Positions 1-12,140 of a stretch of 64,000 nt of DNA are shown here, in pieces (positions within the stretch are counted from its first letter, which is position 1; every line of letters begins with the position of its first letter). Where the stretch lies: contig BSBK01008409.1 in assembly GCA_027943335.1 (NCBI GenBank), positions 62,001 through 126,000 of the forward strand, given 5' to 3'. Under the pieces are notes generated by a model. The model was not told the origin of the DNA. It searched no databases and saw only the letters and a list, made by a program, of their open reading frames with translations. The stretch is from Chamaecyparis obtusa (lineage: Eukaryota; Streptophyta; Pinopsida; Cupressales; Cupressaceae). The position numbers and the translations under genes are program-made.

Positions 1-1480
1 CTCTATTTGAGAAGCATGGGTCAATAGTATCACAACACTTTCACAAAGATTTACTACAAATTTCTAATGCAATTAAATTCATGTTGTTTAATGCCACTAA
101 TCTGTGCCTCACACGTGCAAATTAAAAATGTCAATTATGCAGGAGAAAGTAAATTGTATAGATGGCCTATATTTAGTGGGATTTATAAGGGGTCATATTT
201 AGTAAATCTACCAATTTAAGTGTGATATATGTATGTTGTTGTAAATTTGAGATGAACATCATTGTTGTATGTTTTGGTTTGATCATGTAATGTTTTTGTA
301 GTCAAATGATTTTGTGGTAAACATGGTTTGTGATAAAGACATGTATGAAGATAAAATCAATTGTGTTTAATCATGGTAACTATATTGCTTTTAGAGATGT
401 AATATTTTTGTACTAAATTGCTTTTAAATCTATACATATTTAAATATTTAAAGACAAGTTCATATACTCCATGTATGAAGATAAAGACATACAGTCAATG
501 ATGAATTGAGAATGCATATAATCAATTTCAACTTAGGAATGTATCCAGTCAATTTAAACTTGAGAATGCAAATAGTCAATAACAAAATGTACTTATGTAT
601 GTACGGATATGTATGCATACATATCTATATGAATGTGCATAGATATGTATGTATGTATGCATATATATGAATATGTACGTAAGTATGTATACATATGTTT
701 GTATAGATATGTACACATGTATGTATGCATAGATATGTATGTGTGATAATATCAAATCTGAAACTAAAATATGGATGTGTAAGAATACCATGCATGCACT
801 ATTTGAATGATAAACTTCCATGAGATTGTTACTTCCACCAGTTACAATATTTTGTAGGTATGTGGGGCAGTGAAGACTTGAGCATGGGTTGTGGATGATT
901 TAAGTTCCATGTGATTGTGTTTCTCAACACTGCCATATAACTGTTATTTAATTGTGTTTTTCAACACTCCATTTTTATTTGGGAAATCATGGTCTTACAA
1001 GTTTATATAATTTTGTTTAATGTCATAATATACATGTGACTTCCATCAATGCATCTTTGGAAGGTTACCTTGAAAATAAAAGACAACAACAACATACATG
1101 TAAAGTCTTTTTGACTTTACTAAGGCCATGATTTGATTGATTATTTTTTATTTTGTGTTATTTAAGTTTTTATTTTGATGCATTGCTCTTTAGTATTGGT
1201 TTTTCATGTTTCAAATGCATTTATTTTTTAATAGTACTAAATCTTGAGCAAGTGTTAATGGATGTAAGTCAATTTAGTCTTGATGAATTGTTCTTTATTT
1301 TGTTTTTTACAAGTGTTAATTGTAATTGTTTTTAAATAGTACTGAATCTTTAACTAGTGAATTGCAAGTGTTAATTATTGTAAGTCAATTTAGTGTTGAT
1401 GGAGTGTTCTCTATTGTGATATTTTTAAGTATTATTTGTAATTATTTTTTAAATATTCAAATAATGAAATGATAGTCTCA
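1..1480. other. Gene-free AT-rich stretch
   Basis: No coding region is supported here; the open frames are short and low in complexity. The stretch holds a TATG-rich tract (listed separately) and, at about 480-580, a motif resembling 'AATGCATATAATCAAT' that recurs near 2.6-3.1 kb in the opposite orientation and near 5.25-5.72 kb in the same orientation. This suggests remnants of one dispersed repeat. Confidence 0.6.
595..745. repeat. TATG/CATA-rich imperfect simple repeat
   Basis: The segment is made of interleaved TATG, CATA and TACG steps with frequent ATGCAT palindromes. It behaves as an imperfect tetranucleotide microsatellite. The open frame across it is an artefact of low complexity. 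Confidence 0.7.
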
Positions 1481-1628
1481 AATAAATATATGAGGATACA
1501 ACCATCTTCAATTACAATCCTTGATTCATCATCAATTACAATCATAGCATGAATATATAGGTTCACAACCTTTAGGGAGATTCACATTCAGGATTGTATT
1601 CTCCTTACTCTATGTCGAATGTGTTGTC

Positions 1629-2175
1629 TCATTCTTCAATATGTAAATCCTTCAATAGAGCATCAGGTGATGGTTGAGGTGTCTCTTCTTTCGAATATAG
1701 TTTTTCCAACATGTAACATTGGCTGAGGAGGTGAGTTAGGTGAAAGATGTCATCCTTGATATGATTGAAACATTGAAAAGATCCATACTGCTTGAATTTT
1801 CCTTGTCCAAGCATGCAACCATTCAAGATCAGAAAATTGATTTGGTTTACATGGACTAAATCATCTCACAAACCATTTATTTATTACATTAGTTTGAGTG
1901 GACATAATTATAACTTTAAACAAAAATGAATAAAAAATGTAATAATTTGGCAATTCATAATATTGAAGTGGAAATGGTCCCCCAAACAAATGCTGAATTG
2001 TTGTTGCATGATTGTTCAACCATTCCTCTTGATTACTTATAACGGTGGTTTCTTGTATAGTTATAGTCAATTCCTGAGAGACAACAGCTTCGAGTAGGGG
2101 CAGACAATTTCTTCCATACTTGTTGACCAAATAAGTTTTAACTTCATCAATTATTTGCTGATGTGTCAGTAACAT
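1629..2175 (-). pseudogene. Unrecognised minus-strand ORFs, possible transposon remnant
   Basis: Two minus-strand open frames (1861-2175, 104 aa; 1629-1826, 65 aa) lie in different frames. The longer one has an ordinary mixed composition rich in L, T and Q near its start (for example EEWLNNHATTIQHLFGG). I do not recognise a family. They lie downstream, on the same strand, of the broken HTH gene at 3,482-5,176, so they could be remains of the same mobile element. This link is inference. Confidence 0.2.
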
Positions 2176-3481
2176 GACACGTTCTTGACCATGTTTTGTA
2201 ATTGCATCTCTGAATGTATGCGTTGTTGATCATAGTTGACCAATTGATGATAATGTAGATTAGGGTTGTATTGTCTATATCCAATTTGGTGTCTATCATA
2301 AAACACCTTTTCCCTAATCATGTTGGGTGATCCCTTGTCTTGTCAACAAAAACATATGGATAATTTAGATCAAGTAATTTCAATACATTGCTTAATGAAA
2401 TGCATGGTAGAATTATGAAAAATATTCCTTAATCAATCTGAATACTTATTCAATTTCACATTTTTTTAATGATGACAACATATATTTCTAGGTGTTGTAT
2501 CCTTGTAGATTTGTTCAAGACTATCATGCTTCACTACATAATGCTCATATTTACTGTATGCATTCTTAATTTGTTATTAATTTTATGACCATAGGGACAC
2601 ATGACTATATGCATTTTTGAGTTGTAATTGACTGCATGCCTTTATGTTTAAACAATGACTATATGCATTCTTAAGTTGTGATTGATTAAAAATACTCAGG
2701 TACATACATTACACTATATGCATTATTAAGTTGACATTGGCTGTATGCCTTTGACTTTAGTAATTGAAAACAAACTATCCAACAGATACAATAACAACCA
2801 CAAATAGAAAACAAGTAGAAATTGAATTCAAATTATAACAAGTACTCTTTGATGAGTTTAGTTTTGTAATGTATTAATCTAACCATGAGAAGCAAGCAAG
2901 CAAACCATGAGCAGCAAACAAGTTTGCTTCAAAGTAATACATATAATAAATGATACATACAATAAACCATGAGTTAAGTGTGCATCTAAGTAATACATAC
3001 AATAAACCATGAGAAGCAAGCAAACCATGACCACAATGCAAGTAGATATCTCTTGTAATTGAGAATAGGTTAAGTTGACATTGACTATATGCATTGTTAA
3101 GTTGATATTTACGACATACAATAAATAGGTTGAGTAGTAATTGAAAATGTATTCAATGTTGAGTTAGTTTTCTAATGTATTCATTGAACACATTACAAAA
3201 CTAAGTCAGACACGTGAAATATGAGAAATGTGAAATTGGTAATTGTTTCTTATAATATAAAAAATTAAAAAAGATCATACATCGTATGGTAATTATTTCT
3301 TTTCATATCAAACATTTCCAAAAAATTATATGATAACCCTAAAATCCTTTTCCATAGGCTTCAACATTTGATTTCAACCTTGTTCATCACCTTTAATGAT
3401 GTAAAACTAAAACTTATCTAAATACATTACAAAACTAAGTAAGCCACATCCATCAAATTTTTGCATCTAGAAAAACTGTCA
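2176..3481. other. Gene-free AT-rich stretch with dispersed motifs
   Basis: No gene is supported. Between 2,570 and 3,130 the motif around 'TATGCATTCTTAAGTTG' recurs several times; it is the reverse complement of the motif at 5.25-5.72 kb. 'AACCATGAGAAGCAAGCAA' recurs around 2,883-3,025. One copy of the TTTTGTAATGTATTCA palindrome type described at 6.4-7.3 kb sits near 3,165-3,205. Confidence 0.5.
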
Positions 3482-5176
3482 TTAGTTGTCCATAAAATCA
3501 GGGAATAGAATAGGACTTTGGCAACCAATTCCACTACTCCCTCCTCTTCTACTAGGAGATGTGAATTGAGTAGGAGTGCACTTAACCAAATTAACTAGTT
3601 GACCTAGTATTGTGTTGTTGTGATCAACATTGGTTTCCATATGTGGGGAGGGTTCAAAGGGTTGTACTTGTTGAGCATTAAGGTTTGCTAATGTGAGGGC
3701 TAAAATATTGAACAATCCAAGAAGTGCTAGGTGCTGGGAGGGAAGAGGTGTACTGGGTGTACTCACTATCTCAAGGGCAGCTGGAATTACTATATCTTCC
3801 ATAGGTGTACTTAGTGTAATGATTGTATCTATGGAAGGTGTATTGCCCTTGTTACCTCTACATCTTTTACGAGCATCTGGGTTTTCATCTCTTTCTCTCC
3901 TTGTATGTTCTTTTTTATGTGCCTTCTCTTCAGCTCATTTTGCTTTCTCCGTAGCATCTCTCAACCAATTTTGTTGTCTCTCTGCCCTCAAAATTTTTGT
4001 CGCTAGCGCATTGGCTTCTCTTTTAGCTTTTCTCTCCCTCATCTTCTCCTTGCATATTGCATTCTCCTCCAGATGCTTCTTAATTTTTTCTTGTTCCCGA
4101 AGTTGATTAATGTAGTCATCAAAGTTTAGTATTTGTGAATTCCTCCTTAGATGAAGCACCCCATGACGTTCCCCACATGCAAAATGTTACATCTTTTGCA
4201 CGTGTAATACTAGGAATCTATTGGTTGAACTAGTAGGTTGTTTGGTGTCAACAAGCATGCATGGCACAAAGTCAACATTGCCATCATGGTCACTTGGGAG
4301 CTTTGTATCATCACACATCTGACTATTTAATTGATTCCAATTCTCTGCATTTTCAAAGTAGTGGATAATGTCAGTTGAGTCAACACGTGGTAGAGAGGGC
4401 ATTGATAGGGAAATGTCCTCATCTGCATAGTTAATTGGTTAACCAATGTTTGTGGCAGCCTCCTACAACCAATCTAGTTGATAAGCTTGTGTTGGCAATG
4501 GCAAGTCAACATCAATGCCCAAACCATCATGGTTTACTTGCTGCTCTTGGTTTGTTGGTTGCTTATTTGCTGCCCCTTGATAGGTTTCATTGTAATTTCT
4601 CACAAAATTGTTAATTGAATCTTCATTGTATCCTCTAAATTGCATAAATGCTTCCACTACAAAATTGTATCCTCTAAAATTATTGTTTATTATTGTTAAT
4701 TAACCCAAAGTTTGCTTGTTGATTATTGCTTCAACATTTATGACTATTTTAGGCACCTTCCTCTTCGTGACAGTAGCACCCATAATCCAGGCCCTCAAAC
4801 TGGTAGCAGGTATCTTCCACTTCTTGGATTCACCCCTTACTGATATCAAGCCTTTTTCAACACTAGTAATTGTTGCATCCATGTCCTTAATTGTCCACTA
4901 TCTTATCGGGGCTAGATGGGTAGTTATTGGGGTTGGATGGGAAATGTTAGTCGAGGCAAATTCCCCTCCATTTCCTTCTCCTGCATTCACATATACTGCA
5001 TTGACTATGGGAGCATCAATAAAGACTTGTTGTGGACTTGTCGCAGGACCATCAACGAGAACATGGTCTACATTGACATCTGCATTAACTTCTGTATTAG
5101 TGAAATGCACTCCACAAGTCTTTCTTATATTTGAACGAGCACTCTTTGGTGTCCTTGTCTTTTTTTTTCCTGCCAT
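3482..5176 (-). pseudogene. Broken gene for psq-type HTH protein, transposon-like
   Basis: Six minus-strand open segments (ends at 5176, 4882, 4657, 4402, 4159 and 3802) share a single frame, so this is one reading frame of about 565 codons cut by at least six in-frame stops (4898, 4700, 4463, about 4440, 4187, 3935). It starts with a basic leader (MAGKKKTRTPKSARSNIRK). At 4882-4700 there is a pattern like a psq/CENP-B-type helix-turn-helix: SVEKGLISVRGESKKWKIP followed by SLRAW and G. Downstream comes a Q/N-rich stretch, then a K/E/R-rich predicted coiled coil (4,110-3,935), then a proline-rich tail. I see no DDE catalytic core. Known psq/CENP-B domains bind DNA in Tigger/pogo-type transposases and in host proteins derived from them. 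Family placement is inference. Confidence 0.5.
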
Positions 5177-5179
5177 GCT

Positions 5180-6394
5180 TATAACTTAACTTGAAGTGTC
5201 TTTGTTTGAGGCTGTGCACATACATTCATGAGCATAGGACACATAGGAGTAAACATTAACACTTCATTCAATCAATGTAAACTTCAAATGCATACAGACA
5301 ATGTTAGCCAAAGAATGAAAAGCAACAGATGAATATAAGTCAAATGCATACAATCAATGTCAACTGAAGAATAGATACAATAAATGCAAGCTTGGCAAAG
5401 GAGTAGAACCCAATTGAGAAATAATTGAATGAATAGAATAAACTAGTTTAATGATTAAACTATCAACTTAAGAATGCATAAGACAAACACATACAATCAA
5501 TGTCAACTTAACAATGGATACAGATAATGTAAGCTACACCTCCCCCATGTAATGAGTGTGACAAACATTTCAATGTCAACTTAAGAATGCATATAATCAC
5601 ACTAGGCTTGCGAATTGAGTTGAAAGTGTGAAACTAAAGAGTGCATGCAGTCAATGCAATCTTACCAAATGCATATAATCAGGGTGTGAAACAAATCAAT
5701 GACAAATTAAGAATGCACACATGTAATGTAAAATTAATTTAATGAGTGGTGGGTCAAAACCCTCATCGCATGCAAAGAAATGAGGTTGACAGGAAGCGTT
5801 CGAGGGAGATGAGATTTATAGAAAAACCCCCATATTTTTAAAACCCATATAAACCCAATATGTGAAAAATAATGATAAACCGAGAGAAACAATACATTCA
5901 AAATAATGATAAACCCAAAGAAAACCTCACATTTAAAATGAAAAAATAAAGAAATTATCGAGATTCATTCACACTACAATACCTAGTAATGATTAAATCG
6001 ACAATGTACACTATTTCTTTCCCATTTCCTCTAATTGTTTCTTTCTATCACATTACATGCAATGATTTCAAGGTGAAATGATTAAAACATACAACTATCA
6101 ACACAAGAAAATCATTACAAACACTTATTGAATGATAAAAATTGTGAGATATTTGCTACTTCATGTTAGGGCTCCCTATGGGTAGTAATTTGGTTAACCA
6201 CTGGCGGTTACTTGGTAGTCGGTGAGCTGCGAATGTGTTAAGGTGATTAGGTATGGAGTAAGGAGAGGTTAAGTCTAATCCTTTGTGGGGTATAATCAGA
6301 TGGGTTTTTGATTAACACAAGAGACAATGTGATTTAATTCAAATGACCCCTTCACTCCCTTTACTACGTAGTGAGTGGGTCCGCATTAAAAACA
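5180..6394. other. Gene-free stretch with interspersed short direct repeats
   Basis: From 5,250 to 5,720 variants of 'CAATGTCAACTTAAGAATG' recur at least five times with irregular spacing. The rest (5,720-6,390) has no repeat or gene that I can recognise. It includes a more GC-rich patch at 6,160-6,370. Confidence 0.5.
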
Positions 6395-7330
6395 ACTTAG
6401 AATTTATTCATTGAATACATTACAAAACTAAGTCAGTAGTATGGTGAGTTATTTTTGCAATGTATTCAATGAATACATTACAAAACTAGGTCAACCATAT
6501 GCTCAAATAGTTTTGTAATGTATTCATTAAAAACATTACAAAACTAAGTCAACGCTGTGAAACCTGAGATGACGATGCTTCCATGCATTAAAAATAACTA
6601 AAAAATAAAAGGCATGTAAGTATAGTGACCAGTTTAGTTATTCATTGAAAACATTACAAAACTAAGAACTATGTTGGGTTAGTTTTGTAATGTATTCATT
6701 GAGTACATTAGAAAACTAAGACACTGCATCATAAAATTCTCTAAGTACATTAATGTATTCAATGAGTACGTTATTAAATTCACATTAATTTTGTAATGTA
6801 TTCATTGAGTACATTATAAAATTAAACAGTCAATAACTGTGTATTCATTGAATACATTACAAACTAAGTTAGCACTGTGAAATCTGAGATGATGAAGCTT
6901 CCATGCATAAAAAACAACTTAACTATAGTGACAAGTACATTTATTCATTGAATACATTGGAAAATCAATTGTGCACTATGTTGAATTAGTTTTGTAATTT
7001 ATTCATTAAAAATATTACAAAACTAAGTCAACATTGTGAAAAATGAGACTACGAAGCAAGCATGCATAAAAAACAACTTATAATTTAAAGACATGTAACT
7101 ATAGTGAGCAGTACATTTATTCATTGAATACATTACAAAACTAGGTTGCACTATGCTGACTTAGTTGTGCAATAGTGCAATAGATTTGAACCTACAATAA
7201 GCAGTAATAACAATAAATTTGTAATAAAAACATACATTAAGCATAGAAAAATAACTTATAATTTAAAGGCATGTAACTATAGTGAGTAGTACATTTATTC
7301 ATTAAATTCATTACAAAACTAAGGCTGCAC
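6395..7330. repeat. Degenerate tandem array of palindromic units
   Basis: A near-perfect palindrome of the form TTTTGTAATGTATTCA / TGAATACATTACAAAA recurs through the segment, for example around 6,405-6,490, 6,515-6,550, 6,680-6,725 and 6,790-6,825. Units are separated by a shared spacer carrying 'GAGATGACGATGCTTCCATG' or variants (6,565, 6,885, 7,045). Some copies keep only one arm. No coding potential is seen. Confidence 0.7.
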
Positions 7331-8984
7331 TATGCTGTCTTGGTTTTGCAATAAATTTGAACCTACAATAAGGAGTAATAACAATAAATTTGCAATAAAA
7401 ACATACAATAAGAATACAAAAACAAAGAATAAGCATACAATAAGCATACAAAACAAGGATTAAATGAGAAATAACTGAGATAGTCTTCCAACCTGAACAA
7501 GAGCAAAGAATATGCAGACTACATAGAATAAACCACCAACAGTCAGACAAGGAATTTTCAATGGATTTTATGTGGCACTATATCCTTCTTATAGAAATTT
7601 GGTCATTGAAGAAATGGGTAGTCAGATTGAATTTCAAATTGTGGTGGGAAAGAATCGGCCAATTCATGCACAAGCAATTGCATTAAAATTTTAGTTCATA
7701 CAGTGGCCTCATGAATTCAAATTCGTAATATTTTTGGGGTTGTTTATTTTGTGTTTGCATTGTTTATTTTATGTCAATTGGCGAGCCTTACACCATTAAC
7801 TGTTCATGTAGGTACAATTTGTAGTTGGATTAAATGCTTGAAGATGTCATACCTTTTTGGGTGAATGTGCAGATGATAGTGTTATGAAAAGTTGTTATGC
7901 ACCAATAGTTGTGCATGCATGTAGTTGACTAAATATGGAATGCACCAATCATTGTGCAATTTGATGTGTAAATAAAACACAAGTGTACCAATAACCATGC
8001 ACTTGTAGTGTTTACTTAATATTGTAATGGTGGACGACTATTAGGTGTGCAAGCTATTATTTTTTGGCTTTTTTGTTGTATAGGAAATAACTATCAAAAA
8101 GTAGGTTTTTGGGAGGTATCTATGGCAAAGACTATAACAATTATTGGACCCTCTTGGTAATAGGGTCTTTTCCCTATTACTTGTGACTATACTAGCAATT
8201 GCACCTTGGTGTGTAATGGGTACGCTGAAGATATGTGAAAGAGGAGCATAAAATGTAAATTATTTTTTTAGTTTAAAAACTCATCATTAAATTCACTTGT
8301 CGTTAGCTATTCAATACATTCATAATATAAATTTAATAATCTTACATAATTGCAATTGGAAAACTTAATGTGTTTAATTTGTTGACCAGATTTAGAAATG
8401 ATTAGATGTTATTTTAGCTTTCAACATCCATAATAACTCTTCTAAGAATGTGGACCAACAAAAGAGATGTGTTGTTTGACAAATTGCTATAGTTGGACAA
8501 ATTCATTATTCCTGTTATATTGGTAAATATTTATAGAAAAAGAGAGTAAGACATACTACCCTGACATAAATATGAAGGAACATTGCACCTTAGGTGTTGT
8601 GTGAAATAACTAACCAAAAGTTATTTTTTCTTCTCCTTTATATTTCTTATAATTCTCTCTCTAATGCTCTATCTCTCTTTGCCTATATTTATGTGGAATA
8701 ATATAATTTATATATAATTATGCAACAAAAGGTGAAATATTAATATAAATATTAAATATTAGTAAAATAAAATAAAATATCTCATAAAATTACAATTATA
8801 ATAATTTCGATGCAACATTTTTTTAATGATTTTATATATCAGTATTGAAAAATAAAATAATTAAAAAAAAATAAATCATACTAAAAAACTCAAATAAACA
8901 ATTGTTCTAAAATATTACTTACTTTTTTTTTATATGTATAATTATTTACTATTTTATTTGTCAAATTATATTATATATATTTTT
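7331..8984. other. Gene-free intergenic stretch
   Basis: No gene is supported. Small features only: 'CACCAAT...TGTGCA' type motifs repeated near 7,895-8,010 and an extremely AT-rich part from about 8,690. Confidence 0.5.
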
Positions 8985-9468
8985 ATTATAATAATAAAAT
9001 GAAACAAACAAATAAATAAAGCTACCTCTACAATGCTATAATGATATATGCCGACCATTTTGGAAAGATTCTTCAAAGATAGGTATAATAGTTAATAAAA
9101 TTATAAAATATAATAGAAAAAAGTAAATAATAATAGGAAAAAAAATAAAAAAAGAATATAAAATAACTAATCAAAAGTTATTTTCTCACTCCCCAATCCG
9201 TCTTTCCTTTTGTATATTATATTTTTATTAAAATAATAAAATGAAACAAACAAACAAATAAAGCTACCTCTACAATGCTATAATGATATATGCAGACCAT
9301 TTTGGAAAGATTCTTGAAAGATAGGTATAATAGTTAATAAAATTATAAAATATACTAGGAAAAAGTAAATAATAATAGGAAAAAAGAAAAGAAAAGGAAT
9401 ATAAAAAAACTAATCAAAAGTTATTTTCTCACTCCCCAATTCGTCTTTCCTTTTGTATATTATATTTT
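8985..9468. repeat. Two-copy tandem duplication, 242-bp unit
   Basis: Copy 1 (about 8,985-9,226) and copy 2 (about 9,227-9,468) share long identical stretches, for example 'AAAGCTACCTCTACAATGCT' at 9,019 and 9,261 and 'CTCACTCCCCAATCCGTCTT' or its one-base variant near 9,187 and 9,429. The two copies differ by a few substitutions and small indels. No ORF is associated. Confidence 0.85.
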
Positions 9469-10340
9469 TACATTGAATTATTTTTATGTATAAAATTTTG
9501 TATATATATGTAATTTTACAATGTTAATATTAAACAAAATATTTATTTTTTTATAAAAATTAATATTTACTATTTTATTGAAGAAAGAAAATATTTGAAT
9601 ATAATAATTAATTGCATATTCCCTCTTTTAAATATACACAACATTTAATTTCACTCATAGTATTGTAAGTCTCTAAAGAAATGAGGATATGTTATCTTCA
9701 AATCAATGAATTGAAATGAGTCTTTGATCTAAATTTTGTTAATTTGATATTTTTAATATATTTATAATGCTGTTATAGAAACAATTAAAACAAATATTCA
9801 AAAAAATCAAATTTTAAAAATAATAAATTTATTAAATTTAAAAAATAATGAAATATTTTTTTAATTTAATGTAATTGAAATAATTTTTAATATCAAATAT
9901 GCACCTAATCAATATATTTAATATATTTTAAACAATATTAACATTAATTTAAAGAGAAATTCAATATTAACAAATAAAACTATTACAAATTTAAAAACAA
10001 ATATGTTAAATTCTTAAATAATAGATATGCAAGTTGTTTGTTCACCTTTAAGGATTCCAACTATCTAATTTTAAAAAGAAATAATGAAAATTTGTAATAG
10101 TATTTAATTTTTATAACATTTGAAATAACATGATAATTTTCTTTTTCATGTGTATACTACCTAAAAGACAATTTATCAAAACTTCAGCATTAATGTGGAC
10201 ATTGGAACAATGACTAAACATATATCTCTTGGGTCCAATGTCGCTATCAAGGTCTGAAATATCTTTTATAAAATTGACCCGCGCTTCAAGGTCGATTGGA
10301 TGCATTCCTTTTTTATGATCAATCCCGTGTAAAAAAAACA
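9469..10340. other. Very AT-rich gene-free stretch
   Basis: Long A/T tracts and no coding potential. It ends where the more GC-rich promoter region of the RNA-binding protein gene begins. Confidence 0.5.
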
Positions 10341-10352
10341 ATGGAGACAGAA

Positions 10353-10360
10353 TGACGTCA
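10353..10360. promoter_or_regulatory. TGACGTCA palindrome (CRE / bZIP C-box type)
   Basis: A perfect TGACGTCA palindrome lies about 530 bp upstream of the start codon of the glycine-rich RNA-binding protein gene. Such sites bind bZIP factors in plants. Function here is inferred from position and sequence only. Confidence 0.45.
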
Positions 10361-10438
10361 GCAAAAGTCTGATATAAAAAATTACAAAGCAAAGGAATAT
10401 AAGTCAGGCCCATTCATAATTCATTAATAATAGCGCTT

Positions 10439-10444
10439 CACGTG
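10439..10444. promoter_or_regulatory. G-box CACGTG
   Basis: A perfect CACGTG lies about 290 bp upstream of the TATA box of the RNA-binding protein gene. G-boxes are common in light-, clock- and ABA-responsive plant promoters, and plant GRP genes are often clock- and stress-regulated. The role here is inference. Confidence 0.5.
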
Positions 10445-10728
10445 GGAGCGGGCGCCTTTATCGAAAGCAGATAACGATGCCGCCGTACAGACCGCAACGG
10501 CCAGGATGCGTTCCAACAGTTTGGGAAGATCTTTACGGCCTCGATGATTCCCATGGGCATCAAGACTCGCGGGAAAACTGAGATGAAATAAAATTAAAAT
10601 CCGCGGTGTAATCCACTGAATCGGGGCCGGCAACTCCGCTCTGGTTGTGTCAAAACTGTGGTTAAGGTTGACCGGGGTTAGAATTAGGTCGCAGCTGGGG
10701 TTAGTTGAGGGTTCGGGAGAGCAGAGGC

Positions 10729-10735
10729 TATAAAA
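10729..10735 (+). promoter_or_regulatory. TATA box of the RNA-binding protein gene
   Basis: TATAAAA in a GC-richer promoter, 156 bp upstream of the start codon at 10,885. This would place transcription start near 10,760 and give a 5' UTR of roughly 125 nt with a T-rich tract (10,845-10,865). Confidence 0.65.
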
Positions 10736-10884
10736 TTCCATGGAGTAGAACGAAGGTTTCTTGTGCTATTTTGACGGCTTCTGCCGTCTCTCTGTTGGTT
10801 CTCTGGTTCCGGGGGGTCTTTGTATCGTTGTTGGATCGGATAGTATTATTTTTTTATTTTTTTTTGTGGGGTGGAAATCTGAAA

Positions 10885-11835
10885 ATGGCTTCTGCTGAAA
10901 TTGAGTTCCGTTGCTTTGTGGGCGGGCTTGCCTGGGCCACTGATGACCGTAGCCTTCATGACGCCTTCAGCCCGTTCGGTGAAGTTCTTGAGTCTAAGGT
11001 AATGGAGGTTGAAGTTAAATATTTGTTGTTTTGTTGTAGGGTTTTGTAACAGTATTTTGCGGTATTATGGAGAGATTTTATATTTGGAGACCTTTCTTGA
11101 AGAGAATCAATACGTTTCTGTTGAATCAGGATCTAATTTAAGCGTTTTTTTTAAAGGCCGTTTTGAAGATTCATTGCGGGTTCCTATGAACTAGGGTTTT
11201 AGTTTTACAGTGTTTGGATTTGGAGACCTTTTTTTTGCAGTTTATATGATTGGTGACTGATATTGAAGAGAATCATTGCGGGATCTTGTAAATTAGGGTA
11301 TCGTTTGTACATATTTTGGATTCGGAGGCTCTGTTGGAAGATATTTATTACTGTGTTATAATTTTCGTTTTGATTTTTACAGATTGTAAGCGATCGCGAA
11401 ACCGGAAGGTCTCGTGGATTTGGCTTCGTTACCTTTAGCGATGAGCAGGCGATGATGGACGCCATCGAAGCCATGAACGGCAAGGAGTTGGACGGGAGGA
11501 ATATTACCGTCAATCAAGCCCAGTCCAGAACTGGCGGCGGTGGCGGTGGAGGCTACCGTGGCGGCGGTGGTGGCGGAGGCGGTGGATACCGCAGTGGTGG
11601 TGGTGGCGGCTACGGCGGTGGTGGTCGTGAGAGATCTGAGCGCGGATATGGCGGTGGTGGCCGAGGCGGTGGAAGTGCTGGATATGGTGGCGGCGGCAGT
11701 GGCTATGGCGGTGGTGCTTCTGGCGGATCCCGCTATGGCGGCGGCGGTGGAAGTGGCGGATACGGTGGCGGTGGCGGTGGAGGATCGCGTTACGGTGGTG
11801 GTGGTGGAGCTTCTGAAGGCAGCTGGAGGAGATGA
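10885..11835 (+). CDS. Glycine-rich RNA-binding protein, two exons
   Basis: Exon 1 is 10,885-10,998 (38 codons) and exon 2 is 11,383-11,835. The intron of 384 bp begins GTAATG and ends TTTTACAG. The 188-aa product has one N-terminal RRM (about residues 8-86) with RNP2 CFVGGL and RNP1 RGFGFVTF, followed by a tail of about 100 residues made of [10 protein letters not shown] blocks with scattered Arg, Tyr and Ser. This is the plant class IV GRP architecture (GRP7/GRP8-like), proteins that bind RNA in nucleus and cytoplasm and act in splicing, circadian and cold or stress responses. The intron splits the RRM between the ESK and [10 protein letters not shown] segments, the position I know from GRP7-type genes. 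No stop or frameshift is visible, so the gene looks intact. A TATA box, G-box and TGACGTCA lie upstream. Identity with a particular family member is not decidable from the sequence alone. Confidence 0.95.
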
Positions 11836-12140
11836 GCGTAGAGGTTTTGTTTGGGTGTATGGGTTTGCTTTGCTATGAGGTGGTTTCTAGGGTTTCAATA
11901 TTTGCATCTGTGTTTCTAGTGGCGGGTCTTTAATCTCTGCTTGATGCTTCGAAATGGGTTCTAAGGTTCTTCGATGTAAAGTCTTTGTCCTGTTTTTGAT
12001 CTGGATCTTGCGGCTCTATATTGGCCTTTTCCTGAATATTAGGTTCATGGCGTCTTCTGTAATGTTACTTTGGATAATGAATGATTGGGAGTTTATACTT
12101 GTTCTCATTTGGGTGCCATAATTCAAAAAATGATGGTTAT
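11836..12140 (+). other. Probable 3' UTR of the RNA-binding protein gene
   Basis: The sequence after the stop codon is less AT-rich than the flanking intergenic DNA and T/G-rich, as plant 3' UTRs often are. The poly(A) site cannot be fixed; 'AATGAATGATTGGG' near 12,076 is a possible signal region. Confidence 0.4.

Noticed and set aside
576..821. 81-codon Tyr/His/Ile-rich minus-strand frame
   Set aside because: It is the translation of a TATG/CATA simple repeat.
6395..7330. Regularly spaced palindromic repeats as a CRISPR array
   Set aside because: The units vary in length and sequence, the spacers are themselves repeated, there are no cas genes, and the DNA is plant nuclear.
10705..11049. 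Longer open frame starting upstream of the GRP start codon
   Set aside because: It runs through promoter, 5' UTR and into the intron. The RRM starts at the ATG at 10,885, and a clean GT donor lies at 10,999.
11540..11878. Ala/Val-rich open frame of 112 codons overlapping the GRP gene
   Set aside because: It is the shifted reading of the GGN glycine repeats of the real exon; its composition is only a by-product.
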